Shown piece after piece: positions 1-8,153 of a stretch of 64,000 nucleotides of DNA. Within the stretch, counting starts at the first letter, position 1, and every line of letters starts with the position of its first letter. This stretch comes from Pedobacter mendelii (lineage in GTDB: Bacteria; Bacteroidota; Bacteroidia; Sphingobacteriales; Sphingobacteriaceae). The position numbers were made by a program, and so were the translations under genes. The notes under the pieces were generated by a model. It made no database searches. It was not told where the DNA came from and worked only from the letters and a program-made list of their open reading frames with translations. Where the stretch lies: positions 186,001 through 250,000 of the forward strand of contig NZ_BMDJ01000001.1 of NCBI RefSeq assembly GCF_014635725.1, in the 5' to 3' direction.

Positions 1-1017
1 ACGCCTGCTAAAAGTGAGGGTATTTATACCTATAACTTTAATACTTTAACTAGCAGTACCAAACTTAAAAGCATAGCTAAAAACGTTGCTAACCCCAGCT
101 TCATTGCCATATCGCCTGATAAAAAATTTGCTTACTCCGTTAATGAAACAGGAAGCACCAGTACAGTTAGCGCTTTTAAATACAATTCTGTAAATGGAAA
201 ACTTACATTTCTAAATAAAGTTGAAAGCGAGGGTGCAGATCCATGCTACATTACTGCGGATAACGACAATGTTATTGTAGCGAATTACAGCGGAGGCAGT
301 CTGGCCGTTTTTAAGCGTAAAGCCGATGGCTCGTTAAATACCGCAGCACTTATTATAAAACATAGTGGAAAAAGTATAGATCCCAAAGGAAGGCAGCAAA
401 GTGCGCACGTACACATGGTAAAGTTTACCCCGGATAGGAAATTTTTAATTTGTAACGATTTAGGCGAAGACCAAATTTACATTTATAGCTATTTCCCTAA
501 AAGCAATAAAAAAACTCTCAGCATAAAAAACGTTTTAAAAACTACCCCAGGTAGTGGCCCAAGACACATTACATTCTCTCCTAATGGCAAGTTTGCTTAT
601 TTAGCACATGAATTTAATGGCAGTATAACTGGTTATTTTTATGCTAACGGTAGTTTAAATAAAATTCAGGAAATTGGAACAACACCTAAAGAATTTGAAG
701 GCCGTATTGATGGTGCTGATATACATGTTTCTGCCGATGGAAAGTTTCTTTATGAGACAAACAGAGGTGATGCAAATACAATTTCTGTTTTCTCTATCCT
801 ATCCACAGGAATTTTAAGATTTGTTGAAACGGTAAGTACTTTAGGCAAAGGACCAAGAAATTTCTCTATAGATCCGAGCGGTAAGTTTTTATTAGTTGCG
901 AATCAATACACGAACGATGTTGTAATTTTTAAACGCAATAAACTTACAGGCAAATTAACTGATAGTGGTAAAAAGATAGAAGTTGCCGCACCAGTTAATT
1001 TAGTTTTTACGAAGTAA
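1..1017 (+). CDS. Lactonase-family seven-bladed beta-propeller protein (5' end outside the window)
   Basis: The reading frame is open from base 1, so the true start lies to the left; 338 residues are visible, ending at TAA 1015-1017. Blade-like repeats recur, for example PSFIAISPDKKFAYSVNE, GPRHITFSPNGKFAYLAHE and GPRNFSIDPSGKFLLVANQ. These are typical of the YbhE/6-phosphogluconolactonase propeller family (Pfam Lactonase), usually about 350-380 residues, so only the signal peptide and a few residues are probably missing. Bacteroidota members are often exported and their substrate is unknown; cytoplasmic 6-phosphogluconolactonase activity should not be assumed. An internal ATG at 415 only begins halfway through the fold and is not the start. 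It converges on the J-domain gene across a shared hairpin. Confidence 0.85.
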   Translation, partial: TPAKSEGIYTYNFNTLTSSTKLKSIAKNVANPSFIAISPDKKFAYSVNETGSTSTVSAFKYNSVNGKLTFLNKVESEGADPCYITADNDNVIVANYSGGSLAVFKRKADGSLNTAALIIKHSGKSIDPKGRQQSAHVHMVKFTPDRKFLICNDLGEDQIYIYSYFPKSNKKTLSIKNVLKTTPGSGPRHITFSPNGKFAYLAHEFNGSITGYFYANGSLNKIQEIGTTPKEFEGRIDGADIHVSADGKFLYETNRGDANTISVFSILSTGILRFVETVSTLGKGPRNFSIDPSGKFLLVANQYTNDVVIFKRNKLTGKLTDSGKKIEVAAPVNLVFTK

Positions 1018-1074
1018 AATAGATATTTAAATTCTAAAATAATATCTATTTGGATATAAAATTTTGTTAAAAAA

Positions 1075-1096
1075 AAAGCTCCAAATTTGGAGCTTT
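1075..1096 (-). terminator. Rho-independent terminator of the J-domain/KTSC gene
   Basis: A perfect 22-nt palindrome, AAAGCTCC-AAATTT-GGAGCTTT, begins 7 bases past the stop codon of the minus-strand gene. On the minus strand it runs into a long T tract (1068-1077), a strong intrinsic terminator. On the plus strand the tail is weaker, so it may also stop the lactonase transcript. Confidence 0.8.
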
Positions 1097-1102
1097 AATA
1101 TT

Positions 1103-1549
1103 TTAAGCCGGTTCAGCAACCTTTGCCACATTGCGATAAGGAAAATCGCTGAATATATGTCTGCGGGCAAAACGACCTGGTGAATCTGCGTTAACTAATT
1201 TTACATAGATGGCTTTCGGCACATCGAAATACTCGTAGGCGCTTCCATCAAAAAACTGAATATTTAATACTTGTTGTTTGTATTCAAAATCAAGGATGTT
1301 AGATTTAGTAATCGTTTCTGTATAAGTTTCGATGTTTTGTTCACGAGTTTCGGGTGCAACACTTACTAAAAAGTGATAAGCTTCTATAATATCTTTACTT
1401 CTTGCTTCTGCTTCTAATTTTTCTTCTTCCTGTTGAAATTTATCTGGGTGACAATCTTTCATTAATGTGCGGTACACAGATTTAAGATCTTTTAATTCAG
1501 CATTTTTATCTACGCTTAAAAGCTTTCTATAATCAACAATTTTTTTCAT
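1103..1549 (-). CDS. J-domain protein fused to a KTSC domain
   Basis: 148 residues. Residues about 5-60 form a short J-domain with the HPD signature at 34-36 (DCHPDK), which stimulates DnaK-type Hsp70 ATPases. Residues about 82-140 (LNIQFFDGSAYEYFDVP...SPGRFARRHI) match the KTSC domain, named for its occurrence at the C-terminus of some lysyl-tRNA synthetases and thought to bind nucleic acid. There is no signal peptide, so it should be cytoplasmic. It lacks the Gly/Phe and zinc-finger regions of DnaJ, so it is an accessory co-chaperone at most. A TACCTTTG box lies 61 bp upstream and a strong terminator directly follows. The domain calls are secure; the biological role is unknown. Confidence 0.85.
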   Translation of the reverse strand: MKKIVDYRKLLSVDKNAELKDLKSVYRTLMKDCHPDKFQQEEEKLEAEARSKDIIEAYHFLVSVAPETREQNIETYTETITKSNILDFEYKQQVLNIQFFDGSAYEYFDVPKAIYVKLVNADSPGRFARRHIFSDFPYRNVAKVAEPA

Positions 1550-1609
1550 CTAACTATTTTCTATTATGAATACAATACTTTGAAATATTTATCAAAAGTT
1601 TCAAGGGCG

Positions 1610-1617
1610 CAAAGGTA
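1610..1617 (-). promoter_or_regulatory. -7 box (TACCTTTG) for the J-domain gene
   Basis: It matches the Bacteroidota consensus TAnnTTTG on the minus strand. The predicted transcription start is near 1604, giving a leader of about 55 nt. No TTG -33 element is obvious at the usual spacing. Confidence 0.5.
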
Positions 1618-1691
1618 CAATTTATAATCGTTTGATTTTGAAAAATTTTTGTTTCAGTTAAAAAATTTATTAATCGCTAAAATAATAAGCT

Positions 1692-1733
1692 ACAGATTAA
1701 CAGATTTTTGCAATAAAAAATCTGTTAATCTGT
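1692..1733. repeat. 18-bp inverted repeat built from an ACAGATTAACAGAT unit
   Basis: The arms 1692-1709 and 1716-1733 are perfect complements around a 6-nt loop. The hairpin follows the stop codon of the beta-galactosidase gene by about 30 bp, so it probably ends or stabilises that mRNA. The arm sequence resembles the short (A)CACAGATTA(A) elements scattered between genes in many Bacteroidota genomes (from general knowledge). A related fragment sits at 5125-5150. Confidence 0.65.
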
Positions 1734-1761
1734 GACAAAAAATCGAACAATCAACCAAGCA

Positions 1762-3642
1762 CTATTTAGGCAATCCATTCTCTGTTTTTACTTCTTCTAA
1801 AATCGGAGTTGCGACCGATTTTACAGATTTATGCATCACATCATTTTTCTGTTCGAAAATAACAATATCATTTTTACCTGTTTTTAACCAGCAACCAGGG
1901 ATATACAAAGTTTGCTGCGGACCAACGCTCCAATAGCGACCGATGTTGATACCATTAATAAAAACAATACCTTTACCCCAATCACGCATATCCAAAAAGG
2001 TATCGCCAGTTTTAGCAAGTGCGAAACTACCTTGATAAACTGCGGGTTTCCCTGCAGTTGCTGTATTTTTAACAGCGGTTAAATTGGGTGCAACATCCAT
2101 GGGTAACTTGTACATATCCCAATTACCGGTTATGGTTTCACCATTGATAATAACCGGAGAAATAATTCCTTTTGTACTGTTAATAATTTTTGCACCATAG
2201 TTTATTCGACCCATATTTTCTACAACAATATCAAGCGTAGCGTTGAAAGGAATATCTATATCGCAATCGTATTTTTTATAATAACTGTTTAATTCGGCAA
2301 CTTTAGTACCGTTAACATAAATAATTGCATAATCACGTAGTCCATTTAATTCCAATTTTCCGCTAATAGGCTGTTTAAATTTCTTACTGTACCAAACGTA
2401 ACCATGCCCTTGATTTAACTCTTCAAAAGTTAAGGGTTTATCATCATTTACAGGTTTAATTTTGCTTTTGATATCTTCCAAATCAACAGCTTTTGCCAAA
2501 GTAATGTTTGCAATTGTGATTACCGGATTTTTGGCAGGAACTGCGGGCGTTTCTGTAGTTTTAAGCAAATTACGTAAAGCGATGTATTTTTCTGTTGCCC
2601 AACCTGCTTCGCTTATTGGTGCATCGTAATCGTAACTGGTTAAATCTGGCTGAATATCATGTTTATTATCATAATTTGCGCCAGAAGTAAAACCAAAGTT
2701 TGTACCACCATGAACCATGTAATAATTAAAAGACACGCCTCCATCTAAATATTTCTGCGTTTGTTTTACTACGCTTTCAGTAGAAACTTTTGGAAATGGC
2801 TCTGCCCAATGATCCAACCAACCCGGGTAGAACTCTGCAACCATATAAGGACCTTTACCGCCATTATATTTATTTACAACTTCTTTCAACTTAGCAACAT
2901 CATCCTCGCCATTTGCGGTTGGCAATGCGCCTGGCAAAGCACCACCTTCAAAAAGCCAGCTACCATCGGATGTGAAAAACGGCACATTAAAACCTACATC
3001 TTTTAACTGTTGAAACACTGTAGCACTATATTTCTTATGGTTTTCCAGGCTGATGTCTTTTCTTTGCGAAACGTAAGACCCAAATTCGTTTTCGCCCTGA
3101 ACCATAACGATTGGTCCGCCGTTGGTAACCAGGAGATTTTTAACCTGACTGTATAATGCAGTAAAATAAGCTTTGGTAGCAGAAAGATATTGCTGATTAT
3201 CTCCACGAATAACCATTCCTGGCACTTTTTGAAGAAACCATGGATAACCACCAAATTCCCATTCAGCACACACATATGGGCCTGGACGAAGAATTACAAA
3301 AAGACCTTCTTCTTGTGCGATTTTAATGTATTCGGCAATATTTTTATTATCAGACTTAAAATCCCAAACGCCTGGAGCTGTTTCATGGTAATTCCAAAAA
3401 ACATAGGTTGCCACGGCATTCAAACCCATTGCCTTCATCATTTTTAAACGATGGCGCCAGTAAGGTTTTGGGATACGAGCATAATGCATTTCGCCACTAT
3501 GAATTTGCACAGGCTTTCCATCTAAAAGGAAGTTTCCATCGGCAATAGCGAAGGTGTGTTTTACAGAATTGGTTTTGGTTTGTGCATTAGCGTTTACTAC
3601 AAAAGCCAGCAGCAAAAGCAAAGTAAAAATTTTGGTTTTCAT
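1762..3642 (-). CDS. Secreted beta-galactosidase, glycoside hydrolase family 35
   Basis: 626 residues from ATG 3642. That start gives an ideal signal peptide (MKTKIFTLLLLLAFVVNANA, cut before Q); a TTG six codons upstream is an unlikely start. GH35 hallmarks are HSGEMHYARIPKPYWRHRL near the N-terminus, FWNYHE, the acid/base glutamate in VQGENEFGSY and the nucleophile region MVAEFYPGWLDHW. Later residues form jelly-roll domains (GYVWYSKKF, LRDYAIIYVNG, GKGIVFINGINIGRYW). The enzyme removes terminal beta-galactosyl residues from glycans in the periplasm or outside the cell. It is a monocistronic stand-alone CAZyme with no Sus pair next to it. The upstream region carries a perfect palindrome of LacI-operator type. 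Confidence 0.93.
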   Translation of the reverse strand: MKTKIFTLLLLLAFVVNANAQTKTNSVKHTFAIADGNFLLDGKPVQIHSGEMHYARIPKPYWRHRLKMMKAMGLNAVATYVFWNYHETAPGVWDFKSDNKNIAEYIKIAQEEGLFVILRPGPYVCAEWEFGGYPWFLQKVPGMVIRGDNQQYLSATKAYFTALYSQVKNLLVTNGGPIVMVQGENEFGSYVSQRKDISLENHKKYSATVFQQLKDVGFNVPFFTSDGSWLFEGGALPGALPTANGEDDVAKLKEVVNKYNGGKGPYMVAEFYPGWLDHWAEPFPKVSTESVVKQTQKYLDGGVSFNYYMVHGGTNFGFTSGANYDNKHDIQPDLTSYDYDAPISEAGWATEKYIALRNLLKTTETPAVPAKNPVITIANITLAKAVDLEDIKSKIKPVNDDKPLTFEELNQGHGYVWYSKKFKQPISGKLELNGLRDYAIIYVNGTKVAELNSYYKKYDCDIDIPFNATLDIVVENMGRINYGAKIINSTKGIISPVIINGETITGNWDMYKLPMDVAPNLTAVKNTATAGKPAVYQGSFALAKTGDTFLDMRDWGKGIVFINGINIGRYWSVGPQQTLYIPGCWLKTGKNDIVIFEQKNDVMHKSVKSVATPILEEVKTENGLPK

Positions 3643-3782
3643 TGTGTTTATTTTATTCAAAGGTTCATATCCGAAACTCGGATATCTAAGACATATATTT
3701 TAAAAAAAATTTCATCCCTGAAGAAGTTTTGATGAAAAAACTGATAAATCAGCATTTTCCATTCAAAAAATTCCATTTCAAG

Positions 3783-3808
3783 TCAAACGTTTGATTGCGT
3801 TCAACGCA
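3783..3808. promoter_or_regulatory. Two adjacent palindromes upstream of the beta-galactosidase gene
   Basis: TCAAACGTTTGA (3783-3794) is a perfect 12-bp palindrome with the central CG typical of LacI-family operators. TGCGTT-C-AACGCA (3796-3808) is a second dyad immediately beside it. They lie about 140-165 bp before the beta-galactosidase ATG and about 75-100 bp past the bshA stop. The operator role is inference; no LacI-family gene is in the window. Confidence 0.35.
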
Positions 3809-3887
3809 TCGAAAACAAAGATTTTTTTCTTTCAATAATATGCTCAAACCTTTAAATATAAGTGTTTAAGGCACAAAAAAACAAATT

Positions 3888-5030
3888 TTAGTATTTAGGT
3901 TGTAAAGAATTTTCGATTACTTCTTTATAATAATTAATATAAGAAGGAAGGATTTTTTTTAAATCGAAATCTTGCGCTCTGGTAAAAGCATTTTCTTTAA
4001 AGCGTTGTAAAGTTTCTTCATCCTTTAATATTTCAATAGCATGAGCAGCCATGGAATCAACATCACCGATCTCACTCATATATCCGCAAAAGCCATCTAT
4101 ATTTAGTTCTGGTAAGCCTCCTGCATTTGTTGTTATCACCGGAACTTTACAAGCCATGGCCTCTAAAGCAGCTAATCCAAAGCTTTCAGATTCGGAAGGC
4201 ATTAAAAACAGATCGGAAACAGAAAGAATTTCCTCAACTGCATCTTGTTTACCTAAAAAGCGAACATGGTCGCAAATATTTAAAGTACGGCATAGTTGTT
4301 CATCATACGCACGCTCAGGACCATCTCCAACCATTAATAATTTTGAAGGTATTACTGCTTGTACCTTTTCGAAAATTCGAATTACATCAGCAGTACGTTT
4401 TACTTTTCTGAAATTACTGGTATGAATTAAAATACGTTCATTATTTGGCGCAATTGCTTTTTTAAAATGGTCTTTAGCCTGTAACCTGAAACGGTTGAAA
4501 TCGATAAAATTGGGAATTACTTTAATGTCTTTAGTGATTTCGAAATGGTTATAAGTATCGTCTTTTAAATCTTGAGAAACGGTAGTAACGCCATCACTCT
4601 GATTTATGGAGAAAGTAACAACGGGCTTGTATGTCGGATCTTTACCAACTAGAGTAATGTCTGTTCCGTGAAGTGTAGTTACAACAGGAATATGAATGCC
4701 ATAGCTTGCTAAAATTTGCTTTGCCATAAAAGCCGCAGATGCATGAGGAATTGCATAGTGAACATGCAAAACATCCAACTGCTCGAAACGAACAACATCT
4801 ACAACTTTACTTGCCAATGCAGATTCGTATGGGGCGTAATCAAACAAGGGATAATTTCTTACAGAAACTTCATGGTAAAATAAGTTTGCAGAAAAAAAAT
4901 CGAGCCTTGCCGGCTGACTGTAAGTTATAAAATGAACCTGATGACCTTCGTTAGCAAGTGCTTTACCAAGTTCTGTTGCAACTACTCCACTACCGCCAAA
5001 AGTGGGGTAGCAAACAATTCCTATCTTCAT
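3888..5030 (-). CDS. bshA: N-acetyl-alpha-D-glucosaminyl L-malate synthase (bacillithiol biosynthesis)
   Basis: 380 residues, the normal family length. It is a GT4 retaining glycosyltransferase of GT-B fold that joins GlcNAc from UDP-GlcNAc to L-malate, the first step of bacillithiol synthesis. The N-terminus MKIGIVCYPTFGGSGVVATE is nearly diagnostic of BshA. Further markers are HVHYAIPHASAA, TTLHGTDITLVG, IPNFID and the donor-site segment MPSESESFGLAALEAMACKVP with the EX7E glutamates. It is cytoplasmic. No bshB or bshC is nearby. The upstream TACATTTG box at 5054-5061 implies its own promoter with a leader of about 20 nt. Confidence 0.93.
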   Translation of the reverse strand: MKIGIVCYPTFGGSGVVATELGKALANEGHQVHFITYSQPARLDFFSANLFYHEVSVRNYPLFDYAPYESALASKVVDVVRFEQLDVLHVHYAIPHASAAFMAKQILASYGIHIPVVTTLHGTDITLVGKDPTYKPVVTFSINQSDGVTTVSQDLKDDTYNHFEITKDIKVIPNFIDFNRFRLQAKDHFKKAIAPNNERILIHTSNFRKVKRTADVIRIFEKVQAVIPSKLLMVGDGPERAYDEQLCRTLNICDHVRFLGKQDAVEEILSVSDLFLMPSESESFGLAALEAMACKVPVITTNAGGLPELNIDGFCGYMSEIGDVDSMAAHAIEILKDEETLQRFKENAFTRAQDFDLKKILPSYINYYKEVIENSLQPKY

Positions 5031-5053
5031 TTATAAATGTATTGTTGTTACAG

Positions 5054-5061
5054 CAAATGTA
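5054..5061 (-). promoter_or_regulatory. -7 box (TACATTTG) for bshA
   Basis: A perfect TAnnTTTG match on the minus strand, 23 bp before the bshA ATG. The -33 TTG is not evident. Confidence 0.5.
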
Positions 5062-5124
5062 ACCCAATTATATCTAATTTGTGTGTAAGGCTATTGCAAT
5101 AAAAATGTGAGTATGGCACTAAGA

Positions 5125-5150
5125 TTTAACCACAGACGCACAGATTTTAA
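5125..5150. repeat. Fragment of an ACCACAGA/CACAGATT dispersed repeat
   Basis: The sequence contains AACCACAGACGCACAGATTT, a form that recurs between genes in Bacteroidota. It shares CACAGATT with the hairpin at 1692-1733 and resembles the block at 28391-28431. No coding signal is present in 5031-5203. Confidence 0.45.
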
Positions 5151-5203
5151 AATTATTTGTTAATGCAATAATTTATTGAAGCTTGCTGAATAATCTGCAA
5201 CAC

Positions 5204-5599
5204 CTAATAAAGCACAAATTTTTTAAATTGAATCAGCTCATTATAAAAATTAATAACTAATCCAACTTTAGGCTTCGACATTATCAATTGGTTAAATAAT
5301 ATGAGTTCGCTATTACCAATGTTGAATGGTACAGACTTTATTTCGACGATAATATTATCATTCACTACAAAATCTGAATAAAATTTATGCTCCAAAACCA
5401 TCCCATTAATATTTACAGAATATCTTTTTTCTGTTTGATATTCAATATCTTTTGCTTTTAATTCGGTTTCGAATTCGGTTTTATAAATACATTCATTTAG
5501 TCCTGAACCTAATGTTTTATGAATATTTGATGCAATTTCTATTAATGCCAAACATTCTTCCCTGAAAGGAAAATCGCTTGGATTGTAATTTTGAGTCAT
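5204..5599 (-). CDS. GxxExxY protein, PD-(D/E)XK-like
   Basis: 131 residues from ATG 5599 (MTQNYNPSDFPFREECLA). An in-frame ATG 14 codons upstream at 5641 lies inside the terminator hairpin of the preceding gene, so the shorter start is chosen. The family signature GLNECIY (G-x-x-E-x-x-Y) is followed by a nuclease-like core with DFVVNDNIIVEIKS, where D and E-x-K resemble the PD-(D/E)XK metal site. Family members are small, cytoplasmic and of unknown function, common and often multicopy in Bacteroidota. A nuclease role is suggested only by the fold. It is transcribed after the secreted coiled-coil gene but separated from it by a terminator. Confidence 0.8.
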   Translation of the reverse strand: MTQNYNPSDFPFREECLALIEIASNIHKTLGSGLNECIYKTEFETELKAKDIEYQTEKRYSVNINGMVLEHKFYSDFVVNDNIIVEIKSVPFNIGNSELILFNQLIMSKPKVGLVINFYNELIQFKKFVLY

Positions 5600-5622
5600 A
5601 ATAAATGAGTTGTTAATTAGTA

Positions 5623-5652
5623 GCAAAAAAATACGCTCCATTACTAGGAGCG
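5623..5652 (-). terminator. Rho-independent terminator after the coiled-coil gene
   Basis: On the minus strand a CGCTCC/GGAGCG stem with a 7-nt loop is followed by a run of seven T within 5623-5633. It begins about 24 bp after the stop codon at 5676. Confidence 0.8.
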
Positions 5653-5675
5653 CACTTCGACCATGAACTAAAAAT

Positions 5676-6140
5676 TTATTTATAATCGTAAACTATTTTT
5701 GGTTTTTTGTAACCTAGTTTACGTTCTTCTCCCTGGATTTCTGTTCGAATATCTTCAACTCTGGAAATTTGCTTATTAAATCGATCCAATGCCTTTTGGG
5801 CATCATCTGAGCTGATTTTAGCCTTTTTTGATAGTTTTTCCATTGCTTTTAAATCAATAGAAGAACCAGATATGGTTTTATTATTACTATTACTGACTTG
5901 CTCTGCAGATGATTTTGCGTAGCCATTAGCCTCAAGCAATTTTAATCTAAGTTTTTCAACCTCTTCTTCTTCTTTGGCTTCATTTATTTTAAGTTCCAAT
6001 AACTTAATACCAGCCTTTAATACCTCAACCCTGGTGGATAAAATACTAACGGAATCTTTAGAAACTCTCGACATATAGGTTTGAGCGATAACAGGAGCTG
6101 CAGCCACGGTAAAAAAAAAGATGATAAATATTTTTTTCAT
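5676..6140 (-). CDS. Hypothetical secreted coiled-coil protein
   Basis: 154 residues, family not recognised. A signal peptide is clear (MKKIFIIFFFTVAAAPVIA, cut before Q). The mature part is almost entirely helical and charged, with two predicted coiled-coil stretches (about residues 28-80, rich in E/K/L, and about 95-140) joined by a Ser/Asn-rich linker (SNSNNKTISGSS). It is probably periplasmic. It has its own terminator and sits 129 bp from the next gene upstream, so it is likely monocistronic. No enzyme motif is visible; a scaffold or envelope-associated role is only a guess. Confidence 0.65.
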   Translation of the reverse strand: MKKIFIIFFFTVAAAPVIAQTYMSRVSKDSVSILSTRVEVLKAGIKLLELKINEAKEEEEVEKLRLKLLEANGYAKSSAEQVSNSNNKTISGSSIDLKAMEKLSKKAKISSDDAQKALDRFNKQISRVEDIRTEIQGEERKLGYKKPKIVYDYK

Positions 6141-6269
6141 AGTGGAATATTTAATCCAATATGTATGCCCGAATTTAAATGGGCTTGAAGAGCTAATGAA
6201 TGCTCATTTAAGAAAAGGCGAAAAAATTATCGCTGAAATTTGAGGAAAAAAATCCCCAATTTATTCGAG

Positions 6270-6758
6270 TTATTTAGAATTTTTCATTTCATCCTTAATC
6301 ACAAGGAACAACTCATTTGGTCTTTGGGTACCGATAAAATATTCCAGACCATCACGATCTTTTAAAACTACTGCATCTTTTCCAGACGAATAAAATCGGA
6401 TGGTACCTTTGGTATGTAAATTGTAAACGGGATTATTAAAAAAGTATCTGCTGTAGGTTGCTTTTCTAACATCAACAATACTATTCAAATCAATTTTAAC
6501 ACGTTTTGTAGTCCAAAGACCATCTAAAATTAAACTTCCATTATCTACAATAATTTTATATTGAATTAAAAAAAGCAATAGCATTGAAACACCGATAATG
6601 CCGAAACCAACAACGAGGAACAAATCTTGAGTATTATCACGATCGCGTTCGTATACATAAGCAGCAAAGCAGAATGCAGCCATTATTAGCCTAATAAAAA
6701 TGCGAACATAATCCCTGCCGATGTATTGTTTTTCGATATATGCGTATCTGCTCTCCAC
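6270..6758 (-). CDS. Two-helix membrane protein with a PH-like domain
   Basis: 162 residues, starting at a GTG that directly follows the tilS stop codon with no intervening base, so the two are translationally linked. Two hydrophobic segments (about residues 18-36 and 46-66) are followed by a soluble domain (VDNGSLILDGLWTTKRVKIDLNSIVDVRKATY... and IGTQRPNELFLVIKDE). The pattern recalls bacterial PH-type domains of small membrane proteins (bPH/YdbT-like). Function is unknown. The GTG start is supported by the tight junction; no in-frame ATG occurs before the first helix. Confidence 0.65.
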   Translation of the reverse strand: MESRYAYIEKQYIGRDYVRIFIRLIMAAFCFAAYVYERDRDNTQDLFLVVGFGIIGVSMLLLFLIQYKIIVDNGSLILDGLWTTKRVKIDLNSIVDVRKATYSRYFFNNPVYNLHTKGTIRFYSSGKDAVVLKDRDGLEYFIGTQRPNELFLVIKDEMKNSK

Positions 6759-8090
6759 TTATTTAATTTTGAGTTCGAATATAGCAACTTTTTTTGTTGC
6801 CTTAGTTAATTTGTAACGGTTATCCTGTCTCATACCTGTAATCCAAATAACATCGCCGTTACCATTAATTAAAATGGGGGTTTTTACCTTTAAATGAAGG
6901 GGTACCTTTTCATCAATAAAAAAATCACTAATCTTTTTAAATCCTTTCATACCCATTGGGATAAACTTATCGCCGTTTTGCCAATGCCTCAGAATTAAAG
7001 GAAATTGTAAAATTTTATAATCAACAAAAATTTTATTTTTATCAGCTTCAAATTTCAAATCTTCAGAAACTGTAACCTTAAAATAATTATCGTTTAATTC
7101 GAATTCAGAATCGTTTAGATGAATCGTTTTATGTTGATGTTTTATAAAATCTATCTTACTGATGATTAAACTTTCTCTATCAATTGTTGCCTGATGACTT
7201 GGGCTAAAAAATTTAATACCGCTTTGTTTATTTAACGAGTTGATAATCTCTTCCACCACATGCTCGATAAAGTTATATGGTTTCAGCAATTCAAAAAGTA
7301 ATAGCTTTTGTGGATTTAATGATTTAATTTTTTGTAAAGGAATATAAACACCATCATTTTTAGCTGAAATAATTTCTCTTGCAATGCTATTAACCTGCAA
7401 TCTCAAAAACATTTCAATCTCGGCAAAACGCTTAATATTCTGGTTAAATGTTTCTTCTAAACTAGGATTAATAGCTTTAAGGTGTGGAATTACATCGATT
7501 CGAAGCCTGTTTCTGGTGTAATTCGTGCTTAAATTTGAACTATCTTCAACAAAGGCGATGTTATTATCATCAATCAAATTGTTAATTTCCCCGCGATTTA
7601 AAAAAAGTAATGGCCTAACTAGCTTATCACGTTTTGGCAAAATACCGTGCAAACCATTAATGCCTGTTCCTCTAACCAGATTAATTAATACGGTTTCAAC
7701 CGCATCATTTTGATGGTGTGCTAAGGCAATAAAATCATAAGCATGGCTAATCCTTATTTCCTCAAACCAATTGTAGCGTAAAACTCTGGCTGCCATTTGG
7801 GTAGAAATTTTATTTTCACCAGCATATTTTTTGGTATCGAAATGCGTTACATAAAAGGGCAGGTTTAAAGATTGTGCAAGCGTTTTAACAAAATGCTCAT
7901 CTCTTTGAGATTCATCAGCCCGTAAATTGAAATTACAATGCGCTACACCAATATCAATTCCAATAGCCTTAAAAAGATGCAACATTAATACCGAATCTTT
8001 TCCTCCGCTTACGGCCAATAGTATTCTATTACCATTTGTAAACAGTTGTTTCTGTTCAATATAATCCTGAAATCTTTGTAAGGGTAACAT
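6759..8090 (-). CDS. tilS: tRNA(Ile)-lysidine synthase
   Basis: 443 residues from ATG 8090. TilS ligates lysine to C34 of the CAU-anticodon tRNA-Ile so that it reads AUA. The PP-loop ATP pyrophosphatase motif ILLAVSGGKDSVLMLHL lies at the expected place, with VAHCNFNLR, the ALAHHQNDAVET motif and RPLLFLNRGEI. The C-terminal substrate-binding domain carries FIPMGMKGFKKISDFF, typical of TilS. A longer reading from a TTG at 8159 would run through its own promoter and overlap the divergent gene, so it is rejected. The promoter is very clear (see 8095-8124) and its predicted start site coincides with the ATG, suggesting a leaderless mRNA. Confidence 0.93.
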   Translation of the reverse strand: MLPLQRFQDYIEQKQLFTNGNRILLAVSGGKDSVLMLHLFKAIGIDIGVAHCNFNLRADESQRDEHFVKTLAQSLNLPFYVTHFDTKKYAGENKISTQMAARVLRYNWFEEIRISHAYDFIALAHHQNDAVETVLINLVRGTGINGLHGILPKRDKLVRPLLFLNRGEINNLIDDNNIAFVEDSSNLSTNYTRNRLRIDVIPHLKAINPSLEETFNQNIKRFAEIEMFLRLQVNSIAREIISAKNDGVYIPLQKIKSLNPQKLLLFELLKPYNFIEHVVEEIINSLNKQSGIKFFSPSHQATIDRESLIISKIDFIKHQHKTIHLNDSEFELNDNYFKVTVSEDLKFEADKNKIFVDYKILQFPLILRHWQNGDKFIPMGMKGFKKISDFFIDEKVPLHLKVKTPILINGNGDVIWITGMRQDNRYKLTKATKKVAIFELKIK

Positions 8091-8094
8091 CCAC

Positions 8095-8124
8095 CAAAAA
8101 TATTTAATTTTAACCGGTTTCCAA
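8095..8124 (-). promoter_or_regulatory. tilS promoter (-33 TTG, -7 TATTTTTG)
   Basis: On the minus strand TTG (8124-8122), a 19-bp spacer and TATTTTTG (8102-8095) match the Bacteroidota sigma consensus exactly. The -7 box ends 4 nt before the tilS ATG, so transcription should begin at or next to the start codon. Confidence 0.65.
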
Positions 8125-8141
8125 CGTTCGGAACAAAAAAC

Positions 8142-8149
8142 TAACTTTG
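8142..8149 (+). promoter_or_regulatory. -7 box (TAACTTTG) for the OstA-like gene
   Basis: A perfect TAnnTTTG match ends 4 nt before the GTG start at 8154. It is divergent from the tilS promoter within a 63-bp gap. The -33 element is weak. Confidence 0.5.
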
Positions 8150-8153
8150 TAAA

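Noticed and set aside
5600..5641. Longer GxxExxY protein from ATG 5641
   Set aside because: That ATG is inside the terminator hairpin of the upstream gene, so it would not be on the message of this gene unless read through.
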